Source: an uncultured Myxococcales bacterium | Lineage (GTDB): Bacteria; Myxococcota_A; Polyangia; Fen-1088 | DNA: 46,849 nt | Assembly: GCA_937889515.1 (NCBI GenBank) | Contig: CALAOV010000373.1 | Coordinates: forward strand, 1 to 46,849 | Direction: 5' to 3' | Shown here: positions 34,031-45,136 of the stretch, piece after piece | Layout of the letters: every line of letters starts with the position of its first letter | How positions within the stretch are numbered: position 1 is the stretch's first letter | The notes under the pieces: model-generated | Told to the model about the DNA's origin: nothing | The model's input: only the letters and a program-made list of their open reading frames with translations | Database searches by the model: none | Position numbers and translations under genes: made by a program

Positions 34031-36343
34031 GTGCCGACGCACCCGAGCCAGCCCCCCCATCGCCCGAGCCTCTCCCACCGGCCCGCAGGTTGGTGGAACG
34101 CGGTCCGCCCGATCTGGGCCGCGCGGCTCGCCGAGGGCTTGCCGCCCGCCCCGCACCGCGACGAGGTGGCGGGCGCGCTGCTGGCCGGTGCGGCGATCGT
34201 CTGGATGCTGGCCGTCGCGATGTGGGGGATTGGCGGTCCCTTCGGCGACGGCCACTTCGCGGCCTCGGCGGCCATGGCCGTGGCCGGCGACAACATGTGG
34301 CGGCACAAGGTCCTGCTTCCCTTCCACTACTACGCGGAGGGCGGTCCCAGTGGCGGCTACTACATGCACCATCCCCTCGGGGTCTACTGGGTCGAGGCCG
34401 TCTGCCTGAAGATCTTCGGCGCCCACAACTGGGTGCTCCGGTTCCCGGCGGTCGTCTACAGCACGCTCAGCCCCCTGTTTCTTTATCGGTTCGGGCGTGC
34501 CGCCTGGGGGCCGCTCGAGGGGGCGGTCTCGGCGCTGGCGTTCGTCGCGCTCCCCATCACACTCGGTTTCTCGAACTTTCACGCCCTCGAAGGCCCCGTC
34601 ATCTTCGGGATCGCGATGGCCGGCTGGGGCTACGCGCGGTTCACCCAGACCTGGCGCTCGGTCTACCTCGTGGCCAGCCTGCTCGGGTTCTTCTGGGCGG
34701 TGAACCACGATTGGGTCGGCTACGTCTGGGGGACGATGTTCCTCGGCTGGGTGTTCTTGCGTGGCTTTGTGCTGCCCCCGCGTCTGTTCGGAACCCTCGA
34801 GGTCCGGGCCTTCGGCCGCTATTGGGGATTGATGGTCGGCGTGGCCCTGGCGTCGCTCGCCGTTTTCGGCGCGCTGTTGCTGGAGAGCAACAAGATTGCC
34901 GATCTCCTCAACATGTACGGGGTCCGCTCGTCGGGAAACATGATTCCGATGCGGGCGGTCCTGACGGCCCGCCACGTCTGGATCCATATGATGTTCCCCG
35001 GGCTGGCCATCGCGCTCGGGAAGATCGCGCTGCCCGTGATCGTGGCCCGCCTGATCGTGCGCCGCAACGACCTCGAGCTGCTCCCGATCCTGGTCCTCCT
35101 GACCGCGGCCTTTCAGTATCTGCACTTCAAGCAGGGCGCGGACGTCCACATTTTCTGGCCGCAATATTTCGCCGAGTACTTCGCGCTGGCCATGGGGGCG
35201 CTGGTGGCGGGAATTCGGGAAGCGCTGGGGTGGGCGCGGCGGCGCTTCTCCGCGAAGCCGGCGCTCGCGCGGTTTCTCGGCGAGCGCGGGACCTGGCTCG
35301 CCGCCGGCCTGGTCATCCTGCCGCTGCTGTTCGTGCTGCGCGACGGCGCCTCCATGATCCGACTGGCGCGGGAGAGCGGCGGGCGCTTCGTCTCGACCGA
35401 CATCAAGAGCGACATCGATCGGGTGGACGCCATCCGGTGGTGGCTTCCCCGGCTGGCGCCGTCGGAGCGGGTCGCCTTTCATCCCGGCATCACGCCGGTG
35501 CACTGGTCGCTCGGCTGGGAGATGCGACCGCACCAGCTCCTCGCCGATCAAAGACTGGGCGGTCACGGCACGCCGCCACGCGCCTACCTGATGGACAGCC
35601 GGTTCGCCGACACGGCGGAGCTCCGCGAGGCGGCGCGAAGCTTTCACGTCGATGCGGTCGGCAATTTCTGGTTCATCGATCGCAACGCGCCGCCGGCACC
35701 GATCTCGGGCTACAGCTTCGAAGAGCGCGAGCCCGGGCCCCTGGAATGGTATTTCGACCGTGGGACCGAGCCCGTCCGGACGGTGCGCGCCGATCCCTGG
35801 GTCACCTGGGAGTGGCGGACCTTGCTCGGTCAGCCCGCGACGCCTCCGGTCGGCGCACCGACGACGGTCGAGCAGCTTCGCATCGCGCACAACGTGGCGG
35901 TCGCGGCAGGGAACACCGCGGACGCCCAGCGCTGGCGGGTCGCGCTCGCCGCGCGCTGGAACCTCAAGCGAACGGCGAGCTTCGACGATGGGACCGAGCT
36001 TCTGGGCACGCTCCAGGGCAAAGGGGCCGAACGCAGCATCACCCTGTATTTCGTGGCCGGTCCGCACGGCATCGCGACCCGGGCCAAGTTTGCGGTTACC
36101 GCCCAGGTGATCGCGCCGCCGCGGCTGTCGACACTCCCGCTCGATCCGACGGCCATCGAGGTCGATCAACCGCCCCCGATTCCGACCGATCTCTGGCGGC
36201 CCGGGCAGATCTATTCGATCAAGTTCAGCTACCGAAAGCGCCCGGGGACCGAGCGGTTCTCCGGCTCGTTCGTGCCGCTGCGGGGCGGGGGGGGACCCGT
36301 GTTGGTTGGCGGCCGGCGGACGTTCGAGATTGTCGTGCTCTGA
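34031..36343 (+). CDS. GT39-like membrane glycosyltransferase with C-terminal soluble domain
   Basis: The product is 770 residues from GTG 34031. The first membrane segment (about 47-66) is followed by GGPFGDGHFAASAAMAVAGD, with the acidic residue expected in the first loop, then YMHHPLGVYWVEAVCLKIFG and LRFPAVVYSTLSPLFLYRFG, the latter typical of dolichyl-phosphate-mannose-protein mannosyltransferase-like proteins. About ten membrane segments end near residue 440. The rest, about 330 residues, is soluble and beta-rich (ITLYFVAGPHGIATRAKFAV, YSIKFSYRKRPGTERF) and probably periplasmic. It is co-transcribed with hddA and the PIG-V-like gene. Acceptor and donor are unknown. Confidence 0.72.
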   Translation: MPTHPSQPPHRPSLSHRPAGWWNAVRPIWAARLAEGLPPAPHRDEVAGALLAGAAIVWMLAVAMWGIGGPFGDGHFAASAAMAVAGDNMWRHKVLLPFHYYAEGGPSGGYYMHHPLGVYWVEAVCLKIFGAHNWVLRFPAVVYSTLSPLFLYRFGRAAWGPLEGAVSALAFVALPITLGFSNFHALEGPVIFGIAMAGWGYARFTQTWRSVYLVASLLGFFWAVNHDWVGYVWGTMFLGWVFLRGFVLPPRLFGTLEVRAFGRYWGLMVGVALASLAVFGALLLESNKIADLLNMYGVRSSGNMIPMRAVLTARHVWIHMMFPGLAIALGKIALPVIVARLIVRRNDLELLPILVLLTAAFQYLHFKQGADVHIFWPQYFAEYFALAMGALVAGIREALGWARRRFSAKPALARFLGERGTWLAAGLVILPLLFVLRDGASMIRLARESGGRFVSTDIKSDIDRVDAIRWWLPRLAPSERVAFHPGITPVHWSLGWEMRPHQLLADQRLGGHGTPPRAYLMDSRFADTAELREAARSFHVDAVGNFWFIDRNAPPAPISGYSFEEREPGPLEWYFDRGTEPVRTVRADPWVTWEWRTLLGQPATPPVGAPTTVEQLRIAHNVAVAAGNTADAQRWRVALAARWNLKRTASFDDGTELLGTLQGKGAERSITLYFVAGPHGIATRAKFAVTAQVIAPPRLSTLPLDPTAIEVDQPPPIPTDLWRPGQIYSIKFSYRKRPGTERFSGSFVPLRGGGGPVLVGGRRTFEIVVL

Positions 36344-36436
36344 TCGACGGTGGGCTCGCCCGGCCGCCCGGTCGGACTGCCGACGTCACGCTTGCCCCCC
36401 TAGACCGAACGGAGTATCAACGGGGCCTTCCGCTTC

Positions 36437-37414
36437 ATGAACATCGTGGTCTCCGGCGGCGCAGGGTTCATCGGGTCGACGCTGGTCGACCGCTTGATGG
36501 CGTCCGGCCACTCGGTGACCGTCATCGACAACCTGAGCGGCGGCGATCAGAGCTTCCTGGCGCATCACCGGCCCTCGCCTCGTTTTCGGCTGGTCGTGCA
36601 GGACGTCCGCCGGACCGACCAGCTCATCAAGGCGATGTCCCCCGACATCGACCTGGTCTTTCACCTGGCCGCCAACGCCGACATCGCGCGCGGCGTGGAA
36701 GATCCCACGCTCGACTTCGAGCACTCGATCGTGGCGACCTTCTCGATGCTGCAGGCCATGCGCCACCACGGCATCAAGAAGATCTTCTACACCTCGGGCA
36801 GCGGCGTCTACGGCGATCGCGGCCTCACCTACTTCACCGAGAGCTCCGGGCCGCTCGAGCCGGTCTCGATGTACGGCGCGTCCAAGCTGGGTGCCGAGGC
36901 GCTGGTCTCCGCGTTCACGCACCTTTACGACATGCAGGCCTGGATTCTCCGTCCCGCGAACATCATCGGTCCCCGCGCCACCCACGGCGTCGTGTTCGAC
37001 TTCATGCGGCGCCTCAAGAAGGAGCCCGCCGAGCTCCGGATCCTGGGCGACGGCAAGCAGAGCAAGGCCTACCTCCACGTCGACGACGTCATCGACGCGT
37101 TCCTGCTGGTGCAGCGCAAGGCCAAGGCGCAGATCAATTTCTTCAACCTGTCGTCGACCTCGTTCATCACCGTCAACGGGATCGCGGACCTGGTCATCAA
37201 GGGGATGGGCCTTTCCAAGGTGAAGCGGACCCACACGCCCGGGAAGATCGGCTGGAAGGGGGACGTCCCCGTCATCCGCCTGCGCAACACGCGGATCACC
37301 AAGCTGGGGTGGCGCCCCAAGTACGACTCGGCCAGCGCCGTCAAGGCGACCATCGCCGCGCTCTTGACCGACGGCCGTCTCGACACCCTCGGCGCGGCAG
37401 GCGCCACACCGTGA
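36437..37414 (+). CDS. NAD-dependent sugar-nucleotide epimerase/dehydratase (SDR), copy 1
   Basis: The product is 325 residues, an extended short-chain dehydrogenase. The NAD-binding GGAGFIG is at 7-13 and the acidic strand end is VIDNLSGG. The catalytic Tyr146 and Lys150 are in SMYGASK, with Ser/Thr in YTSGSGVYG. Substrate-loop features include HLAANADIARGVEDP and RPANIIGPRATHGVV. It is closely related to the next gene and arose by tandem duplication. The UDP-glucose 4-epimerase group is the nearest recognised relative. The likely role is epimerising or preparing a nucleotide sugar for the glycan; the exact substrate is not predictable. Confidence 0.82.
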   Translation: MNIVVSGGAGFIGSTLVDRLMASGHSVTVIDNLSGGDQSFLAHHRPSPRFRLVVQDVRRTDQLIKAMSPDIDLVFHLAANADIARGVEDPTLDFEHSIVATFSMLQAMRHHGIKKIFYTSGSGVYGDRGLTYFTESSGPLEPVSMYGASKLGAEALVSAFTHLYDMQAWILRPANIIGPRATHGVVFDFMRRLKKEPAELRILGDGKQSKAYLHVDDVIDAFLLVQRKAKAQINFFNLSSTSFITVNGIADLVIKGMGLSKVKRTHTPGKIGWKGDVPVIRLRNTRITKLGWRPKYDSASAVKATIAALLTDGRLDTLGAAGATP

Positions 37415-38444
37415 CCGAAAAGCCGACCTCTTCCGTGGATGACCTCGCCCGCGCGGCGCTCACCGGGAAACCCCGGCGCTGGTTCGTGACCGGCGGCGCC
37501 GGCTTCATCGGCAGCCACGTCGTCGACCTGCTGGTGTCGGCGGGGCAGGAGGTCACCGTCTACGACAACCTGAGCCTGTCGACGGACAGGTACATCGCGA
37601 CGTACGTGCGCGACAAGCGGATCACCTTTCATCAGAAGGATCTGCTGGATCTCGCCGCGGTCACCGAGGCTGTCGCGGGCCACGACATCGTCTTTCACCT
37701 GGCCGCCAACACCGACATCCCGTCCGGCTTCACCAAGCACCGGATCGATCTCGACAACGACGTGGTGGCCACCTGGAACGTGCTCGAGGCGATGGTGAAG
37801 ACCGGCGTCCAGGACCTGCTCTTTTCGTCGACGGGCGCCGTCTACGGCGAATCGATCCAGGGGGTGTTCAGCGAGAGCTCGGGGCCGCTGCTGCCGGTCT
37901 CGCTCTACGGCGCCGGGAAGATCGGCTCCGAGGCCTTCATCTCGGCCTACTGCAACCTCTTCGGCCTGCGCGCCTGGATGTACCGCTTCGGCAACGTCAT
38001 CGGCGAGCGGACCAACCACGGCGTCATCCACGACTTCATCGCCAAGCTGAAGAAGAACCCCCACGAGCTGGAGGTCCTGGGAACCGGCCGCGGCGAGAAG
38101 AACTACTTCCTCGTCGAGGAATGCATCCACGGCATTCTCTACGTCCACGGCAAGGTGCCGAACGGACCGTTTCCGGTGCTGGTCAACCTGGGCACCGATT
38201 CGACCACCCAGGTGATGGACATCAGCAAGATCATCATCGAGGAGATGGGCCTGTCGGACGTCGCGTACGCCTTCACCGGCACGCCGCGGGGCTGGCCGGG
38301 GGATCAGCCGGTGGTCCTGCTCGACACCCGCAAGATCCACGAGCTCGGCTGGTACTCCAAGCGGACCTCGACCGACGCCGTCCGCACGGCGGCCCGGCGG
38401 CTCCTCGGAACCGACAAGTTCCGTCTCACCGTCGACACGCTGTC

Positions 38445-38448
<4 letters not shown>
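37411..38448 (+). CDS. NAD-dependent sugar-nucleotide epimerase/dehydratase (SDR), copy 2
   Basis: The product is 345 residues from GTG 37411, which overlaps the previous stop (GTGA). After 22 extra N-terminal residues the NAD site GGAGFIG is at 28-34. The catalytic Tyr166 and Lys170 are in SLYGAGK, with FSSTGAVYGES before it. HLAANTDIPSGFTKH and RFGNVIGERTNHGVIHDF correspond one to one with the copy 1 blocks, showing recent common ancestry. It overlaps the next gene too (ATGA), so three enzymes are translationally coupled. The two copies may act on successive intermediates or form a heteromer. Confidence 0.82.
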
Positions 38449-39793
<1,345 letters not shown>

Positions 39794-39797
<4 letters not shown>

Positions 39798-40801
39798 AGA
39801 AGGTCGCCATCATCGGGGCAGGGCTGCAGGCGAAACGGCGGGCCGCACCGATCGCCGAAGATTCGCGCTTCCAGATCGCCACGGTCGTCGACCGCGACGA
39901 GAAAAAGGCGGCTCGCCTCGCCACGCCGCTCGGCGCGGCCGCCGCCACCGACTGGCGCCGCGTGGTCGCGGATCCGGCGATCGACGTCGTGCTGGTGCTG
40001 ACCTACCCGGACACCCACGCCGAGATCTCGATCGCGGCTCTGGAAGCCGGCAAGGACGTGCTCTGCGAAAAACCCCTCACCCGCACCGAGGCCGAAGCGC
40101 GGGCGCTCTGCGCCGCGGCGGAGCGCACGGGCCGGACGCTCAAGTGCGGCTTCAACCACCGCCACCACCCCGCGATCCAGGAGGCCTTTCGGCTGTTCGC
40201 CAGCGGCCTCATCGGCAAAGCGGTCTTCGGCCGCGCGCGCTACGGGATCGGGGGCCGCGCCGGAATCGAAACCGAGTGGCGATCCAATCCGGCCATCGTG
40301 TCGGGCGGCCAGCTGATGGAGCAGGGGATTCACGTCGTCGATCTGTTCGCCTGGTTCCTGGGCGGTATTCGTCGGGTGACCGGCTTCACCAGCACCGGCC
40401 GCTGGCCCATCCAGCCGCTCGAGGAGAACGGCTTCGCGCTGCTCGAGACCGCGGACGGCGTCGTGGCCAGCGTCCACTCCAGCCTGACCCAGTGGACGAA
40501 CCTGTTCGAGTTCGAGATCTACGGCGAGAGCGGCTCGCTGACCGTGCGCGGCCTCGGCACCAGCTACGGCGTCGAGGAGCTCGTGATCGCCCAGCACGAT
40601 CCGAACGGGCCCTTCAGTCACCACACCATAGAATATCGGGGCGGCGACATCTCCTGGAAGGCGGAGTGGGAGGAATTCGCGGGCGCCATCGAGGAACACC
40701 GGCAGCCCCTCGGCAACGGCGAGGATGGTCTGCGCGCCCTGCAGATCGTGAACGCGGTCTATGCGGCCGCCAAGAGCGGGCAGGCGGTCGTTCTCCCCTG
40801 A
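39794..40801 (+). CDS. Gfo/Idh/MocA-family sugar oxidoreductase
   Basis: The product is 335 residues. The N-terminal dinucleotide fold has VAIIGAGLQAKRRA, and the family's Glu-Lys-Pro motif is in LCEKPLTRTEAEA (92-95). The C-terminal domain carries GGQLMEQGIHVVDLFAWFLG, whose His is in the usual catalytic position. These enzymes oxidise or reduce a sugar hydroxyl with NAD(P). In sugar-nucleotide operons they often make 3-keto intermediates, including those that lead to amino or branched sugars. The start overlaps the previous stop (ATGA at 39794-39797). The next gene follows after 8 bp. Confidence 0.85.
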
Positions 40802-40809
40802 GAGGCACG

Positions 40810-41769
40810 ATGCGGTCGCTCATCACCGGCATCGACGGGTTCATCGGATCGTGGCTGGCGGAAGCGCTCCGCGCCGCCGGGGACCAGGTCTTCGGTCTTA
40901 CCCGCCGTCGCGCGGCCGGGCAGGGCGCAGGGGCCGATGGAGAGGCAGAGGGCGTGGTCCGCCTGGTCGGCGACCTCACCGCGCGGCCGGCGCTGGCCGA
41001 CGCCGTCGCCGCGGCGCGGCCGGATCGGGTGTTCCACCTGGCGGCGCTCAACAACATCGCGGCGTCATTCGCCGATCCCGCGCTCACGATCGAGACGAAC
41101 GTGAGCGGATCGCTGAACCTCTTCGACGAGGTGCGCCGGAGCGCGCCCGCGGCGGCCGTGGTGTCGGTCGGCTCCAGCGCCGAGTACGGCAAGACGGCCG
41201 CGGAAACGGCGCCGCTGACCGAGGACCTGCCGCTGCTGCCCACCAGCCCCTACGGCGTCAGCAAAGTGAGCCAGGGTCAGCTCTGTCGCATCTACGCCGA
41301 TGTGCATGGCCTGCGGGCCATCCACGTCCGACCGTTTGCGATCATCGGCCCCCGCAAGACCAAGGACGCGCTGTCGGATTTTTGCCGGAACGTCGTCGCG
41401 ATCGAGCGCGGCGAGACCGATCGGTTCTCGGTCGGTCCCCTGACCTCCGAACGCGACTTCGTCGACGTGCGCGACGCGGTGGCCGCGCTCCTCTTGATCT
41501 CCGAGAATGGGACCCCCGGGACCACCTACAATCTCTGCAACGGACGCGCCGCGACGCTGGAAGCGGTCCTGTCGCTGCTGCAGGGCCTGTCCCGACGTCC
41601 GTTTCACCCGCTGCCCGATCCCGCCCGGCTGCGCCCGGCGGACGATCGCCGGATCGTCGGCGACAGCAGCCGACTGCGCGCGCTCGGCTACGCGCCGCGC
41701 TTCTCGCTGGCGGAAACCGTCTCCGCTACGCTCGACTTCTGGCGGACGGAGACCGGCCGGAGCTCATGA
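40810..41769 (+). CDS. NAD(P)-dependent GDP-sugar dehydratase/reductase (GMD/RMD-like SDR)
   Basis: The product is 319 residues. The dinucleotide loop TGIDGFIGSWLAEAL (6-20) is like that of GDP-mannose dehydratases and GDP-4-keto-6-deoxymannose reductases. The catalytic Tyr148 and Lys152 are in SPYGVSK, with VSVGSSAEYG before it, and TNVSGSLNLFDEVRR is the typical helix. Later blocks RPFAIIGPRKTKDALSDF and SERDFVDVRDAVAALLLI fit the RMD branch. Because the region encodes GDP-heptose synthesis, the natural substrate could be a GDP-heptose derivative, as for the 6-deoxyheptose enzymes of Yersinia and Campylobacter. Its 3' end overlaps the convergent GT2 gene by 6 bp. Confidence 0.78.
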   Translation: MRSLITGIDGFIGSWLAEALRAAGDQVFGLTRRRAAGQGAGADGEAEGVVRLVGDLTARPALADAVAAARPDRVFHLAALNNIAASFADPALTIETNVSGSLNLFDEVRRSAPAAAVVSVGSSAEYGKTAAETAPLTEDLPLLPTSPYGVSKVSQGQLCRIYADVHGLRAIHVRPFAIIGPRKTKDALSDFCRNVVAIERGETDRFSVGPLTSERDFVDVRDAVAALLLISENGTPGTTYNLCNGRAATLEAVLSLLQGLSRRPFHPLPDPARLRPADDRRIVGDSSRLRALGYAPRFSLAETVSATLDFWRTETGRSS

Positions 41770-43008
41770 CCCGGAGAGCTCCTCCGGCGACGTGCCGAAG
41801 CTGAAGAGCGTGACCGTCAGGGTCCGCAGAAACGCCTGAAAGCCGACCATCGCCAGGCCGAGGCCCGCGATGAATCCGTGGGACAGGTGGAAGACCTTGA
41901 ACCCATCTCGCACCCAATCCATCACGAACGAGAGGCTGATCGCGGCGCCGGCCAGGACGCACACGGCGCTGAGCGGCGAGATGACGTCGTAGTCGTAGAC
42001 CCGCTGCAGCCGCCGGCAGAGGCGCTTGTCGAACCTCAGATACAGCGTCGTGAGCGCGTCGAGGCCGAGGAAGCTGCTCCCGAGCCCGAAGAAGAACAGG
42101 CCCAGCACCTGCGAGTACAGCGCGAGCTGCAGACCGCCGATGCGGACCGGACCAAACGCGAGCCCGAACACCAGCAGAGCCCCGAGCGCGAACAGGATGC
42201 GGCCCGGCCAGCGCAGGAAGAAGTCCGGCCGGAAAAGAAAGAACACCCGCAGGTTCTGCCACCCCGCCACCCAGGGCGCGTACCAGCTCGCCTTCAGGTG
42301 GCTGGTTCGACCCTCCATGTCCTTCAAGAAATGGATCGGGACCTCTTCGGTGCGCAGGCCCAGCTTGACGGCCTTGATGATCATCTCGGAGGCGTATTCC
42401 CATTTCTGCGACTGCAGGCCGAGCTTTTCGTAGGCCGCCCGGGTCAGCCCCCGCATCCCGCAGTGGATGTCGCTGAAGCGACAGCCGTACATGATGTTGA
42501 GGATCCAGGTCGTGAGCGGCGTGCCGAAGTACTGATGCAGCGGCGGCATCGCGCCCGGATCGATCGTGCCCTTGAACCGGGAACCCATCACGAACTCGGC
42601 GCCACGGCGAAAGGCCTCCAAAAACGGCGCGATGTCGCGGAAGTCGTAGGTGCAGTCGGCGTCGCCCATGATGACGTACTTGCCGCGGATGTGCGGGAGC
42701 GCGTCGATGTAGGCCCGGCCGAGGCCCCGTTTGGGGGTGCGCAGAACGCGCGCGCCGTGCTGGAGCGCGATCTCCGGCGTGCGATCGCTGGAGCTGTCGA
42801 CGATGACGATCTCCCCCTTCACGCCGGCCGCCTTCAACCCTTCCTGGCACCAATCGACGAACCTCCCGATGGTGATCGGCTCGTTCAGGGCGGGGACCAC
42901 CAACGAGACTTCGGGATCCGGACAGTCGTCGTCGGGGAGCAGGAGCTCGACCCGATCGGGCGCCCGGCCCAAGGTCTCCGGGCGCGAGATGGGTTTGTCC
43001 GTCGCCAA
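41764..43008 (-). CDS. DPMS-like GT2 glycosyltransferase with C-terminal membrane domain
   Basis: The product is 414 residues from TTG 43008; an in-frame stop just upstream leaves no other start. The GT-A domain has VSLVVPALNEPITIGRF, then IVIVDSSSDRTPEIA and the metal-binding DAD at 116-118 (VIMGDADCTYDF). The later pattern MYGCRFSDIHCGMRGLTRAA, followed by ASEMIIKAVKLGLRTEEVPI, is typical of dolichyl/polyprenyl-phosphate sugar synthases. Four membrane segments follow (about 258-405). It should place a sugar from a nucleotide donor on polyprenyl phosphate for the GT-C enzymes of the region. It ends the glycan region on this side and is divergent from the tRNA gene. Confidence 0.85.
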   Translation of the reverse strand: MATDKPISRPETLGRAPDRVELLLPDDDCPDPEVSLVVPALNEPITIGRFVDWCQEGLKAAGVKGEIVIVDSSSDRTPEIALQHGARVLRTPKRGLGRAYIDALPHIRGKYVIMGDADCTYDFRDIAPFLEAFRRGAEFVMGSRFKGTIDPGAMPPLHQYFGTPLTTWILNIMYGCRFSDIHCGMRGLTRAAYEKLGLQSQKWEYASEMIIKAVKLGLRTEEVPIHFLKDMEGRTSHLKASWYAPWVAGWQNLRVFFLFRPDFFLRWPGRILFALGALLVFGLAFGPVRIGGLQLALYSQVLGLFFFGLGSSFLGLDALTTLYLRFDKRLCRRLQRVYDYDVISPLSAVCVLAGAAISLSFVMDWVRDGFKVFHLSHGFIAGLGLAMVGFQAFLRTLTVTLFSFGTSPEELSGS

Positions 43009-43128
43009 GGTCGGCGGAGATTATCCCAGAGCCCAGGACCGGTCCATGTCTGGGTCCGCCGACGGTCCAAATCCGGGTCGATGCTTGCGTCGATGCCCGG
43101 TCCCAATCGCCGTCCCATCGCCTTTCGC

Positions 43129-43156
43129 TTGACACCGACGGCGGGAGCCGTAACGT
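43129..43156 (+). promoter_or_regulatory. Sigma-70-type promoter of the tRNA-Val gene
   Basis: TTGACA (43129-43134) is a perfect -35 box and TAACGT (43151-43156) a fair -10 box, 16 bp apart. Transcription would start near 43163, about 17 bases before the mature tRNA 5' end. The thrS and infC genes follow in the same direction and may be partly transcribed from it. Confidence 0.65.
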
Positions 43157-43157
43157 A

Positions 43158-43175
43158 CGCGGATTCGAATCTGCG
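43158..43175. promoter_or_regulatory. Near-perfect 18-bp palindrome at the tRNA-Val transcription start
   Basis: CGCGGATTCGAATCTGCG is an inverted repeat with a single mismatched pair, centred on TTCGAA, lying between the -10 box and the tRNA. It covers the predicted transcription start. It could be an operator or form a hairpin in the 5' leader removed by RNase P. Confidence 0.35.
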
Positions 43176-43179
43176 GTAC

Positions 43180-43254
<75 letters not shown>

Positions 43255-43291
43255 CCTCGGCCCAAGCGGTTCTCGCGGCCAAGCTGACAGC

Positions 43292-45094
43292 GTGAGCGCG
43301 GGCAAGATCGTCCGCCCCCGCGACAAGGGGGATGTTCCCAGCGATCCGCTGTCGCGCATGCGCCATTCGGCGTCGCACGTGATGGCGGACGCGGTGAGGC
43401 GGCTGCGACCGAACGCCAAGGTGGCGATCGGTCCGTCCATCGAGACCGGCTTTTATTACGACTTCGACACGGAGCCGTTCGCCCCCGAGGACGCCGAGCG
43501 CATCGAGGCCGAGATGCGCAAGATCGTCGCCGAGAACCTCCCCTTCGTGCGCCACGCCGTCTCCCGCGCCGAGGCCATCGAGCGTTTCAAGTCGCGCGGC
43601 GAGAAGTACAAGGTCGAGATCATCGAATCGATCCCGGAGGATGAAGAGGTCTCGTACTTCCAGCACGGCGACTTCATCGATCTCTGCCGCGGCCCGCACG
43701 TCGAGCGCACCGGGGACATCAAGGCCTTCAAGGTCCTGTCCTTCGCGGGCGCCTACTGGCGCGGCGACGAGCGAAACGCGCAGCTCCAGCGGGTCTACGG
43801 GACGGCATTCCCCTCCGAGGCAGAGCTGGCCGAGTTCCTCCAGCGCATCGAGGAGGCCAAGAAGCGCGATCACCGGACGCTGGGGAAGCAGCTGGACCTG
43901 TTCTCCTTCGACGACCTGATAGGCCCGGGATTTGCGCTTTGGCATCCCAAGGGGGCGATCGTCCGCCAGCTCCTCGAAGACCTCATTCGGAGCGAGGTGG
44001 TGCGCCGCGGTTACCAGCCGGTCTACAGCCCCCACGTCGCGCGCGAGCAGCTCCTGGTCACCTCGGGGCATCTCGAGCACTACAAGGAGAACCTCTTCGG
44101 CGGCATGGAGCTGGAAGGCCAGCGCTACCTCGTCAAGCCGATGAACTGCCCGTTTCACATCGCGATCTACCGATCGCAGATGCGTTCTTACCGCGATCTG
44201 CCGATTCGCTACGCGGAGCTCGGCACCGTCTACCGCTACGAGCGCTCCGGCGTGCTGCACGGCCTGCTGCGGGTGCGCGGGTTCACGCAGGACGACGCGC
44301 ACCTTTTCGTCCGCGAGGATCAGATCGAGGACGAGATGCGGGCCTGCGTCACCTTCGCGCTCGACATCCTGGATCTGTTCGGCTTCAAGGAGATCCGGCT
44401 CTTCCTCTCGACCCGACCCAGCAGCTTGATGGGCGAGTCGGCCGCCTGGGATCGCACCGAGGCCGCCATCCGCCGGGTCCTCGAGGCGACCGGCCGGCCG
44501 TTCGAGGTCGACGAGGGGGGCGGGGCGTTCTACGGCCCCAAGATCGACCTCAAGATCCGGGACGCCATCGGCCGCGAATGGCAGTGCGGAACGTTCCAGC
44601 TGGACGTCCAGCTGCCCGAACGTTTCGAGCTCGAATACGTGGCCCCCGACGGCTCGCGCCAGCGTCCGGTCATGATCCACCGGGCGCTTTTCGGATCGGT
44701 CGAGCGCTTCATCGCGGTGCTGATCGAGCACTTCACGGGCGCGTTCCCGCTCTGGCTGGCGCCGGTGCAGGCCCGGGTCCTGACGGTGAGCGAGCGGTTC
44801 GAGGGCTACGCGAACGAGGTGGTGGCCCGCCTGCGGGCCGAAGGCCTGCGGGTCGAGGCCGACCTGGCGGCCGACAAGCTGGGCGCGAAGATTCGACGGG
44901 CCACACTCGAGAAGATCCCTTACCAGCTCGTGGTGGGCGAAAAGGACATGGCGGCGCGCGTCGTTTCGCCCCGGACCCGCGAGGGGGTGCAACAGCCCGC
45001 GACGCCGCTCGACGAATTCGCCCGCCGCCTCGCCGAAGAAGCAAAAATCCCTGCAGTCGGCGGTCCTCAGACGCCCCCGGCGGCATTACAATGA
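43292..45094 (+). CDS. thrS: Threonyl-tRNA synthetase lacking the N-terminal TGS domain
   Basis: The product is 600 residues from GTG 43292. It opens directly in the editing (N2) domain: RMRHSASHVMADAVRRL with its His pair, followed by FIDLCRGPHVERTGDIKAF with the editing Cys and His. The class II catalytic domain has motif 2 RYERSGVLHGLLRVRGFTQD and motif 3 near IHRALFGSVERFIAVLIEH, with the zinc Cys in MNCPFHIAIYRS. The anticodon-binding domain completes the C-terminus. Most bacterial enzymes are about 640 residues with a 60-residue TGS domain first; here the tRNA gene ends 38 bp upstream, so there is no room for one. It charges tRNA-Thr. infC follows after 36 bp, the common thrS-infC order. 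Confidence 0.96.
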   Translation: MSAGKIVRPRDKGDVPSDPLSRMRHSASHVMADAVRRLRPNAKVAIGPSIETGFYYDFDTEPFAPEDAERIEAEMRKIVAENLPFVRHAVSRAEAIERFKSRGEKYKVEIIESIPEDEEVSYFQHGDFIDLCRGPHVERTGDIKAFKVLSFAGAYWRGDERNAQLQRVYGTAFPSEAELAEFLQRIEEAKKRDHRTLGKQLDLFSFDDLIGPGFALWHPKGAIVRQLLEDLIRSEVVRRGYQPVYSPHVAREQLLVTSGHLEHYKENLFGGMELEGQRYLVKPMNCPFHIAIYRSQMRSYRDLPIRYAELGTVYRYERSGVLHGLLRVRGFTQDDAHLFVREDQIEDEMRACVTFALDILDLFGFKEIRLFLSTRPSSLMGESAAWDRTEAAIRRVLEATGRPFEVDEGGGAFYGPKIDLKIRDAIGREWQCGTFQLDVQLPERFELEYVAPDGSRQRPVMIHRALFGSVERFIAVLIEHFTGAFPLWLAPVQARVLTVSERFEGYANEVVARLRAEGLRVEADLAADKLGAKIRRATLEKIPYQLVVGEKDMAARVVSPRTREGVQQPATPLDEFARRLAEEAKIPAVGGPQTPPAALQ

Positions 45095-45120
45095 AGTGAC
45101 CTAGCCTAACAACCCCAGAA

Positions 45121-45136
45121 AAGGAGAAAGATCATC
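45121..45136 (+). promoter_or_regulatory. Ribosome binding site and AUC start codons of infC
   Basis: AAGGAG (45121-45126) is followed by two in-frame ATC codons at 45131 and 45134, which lie 4 and 7 bases after it. The only conventional start in the frame, GTG 45167, has no Shine-Dalgarno site and a run of C before it. Rare AUU or AUC starts are an established property of infC, used for autoregulation by IF3. The second ATC has the better spacing. Confidence 0.65.
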
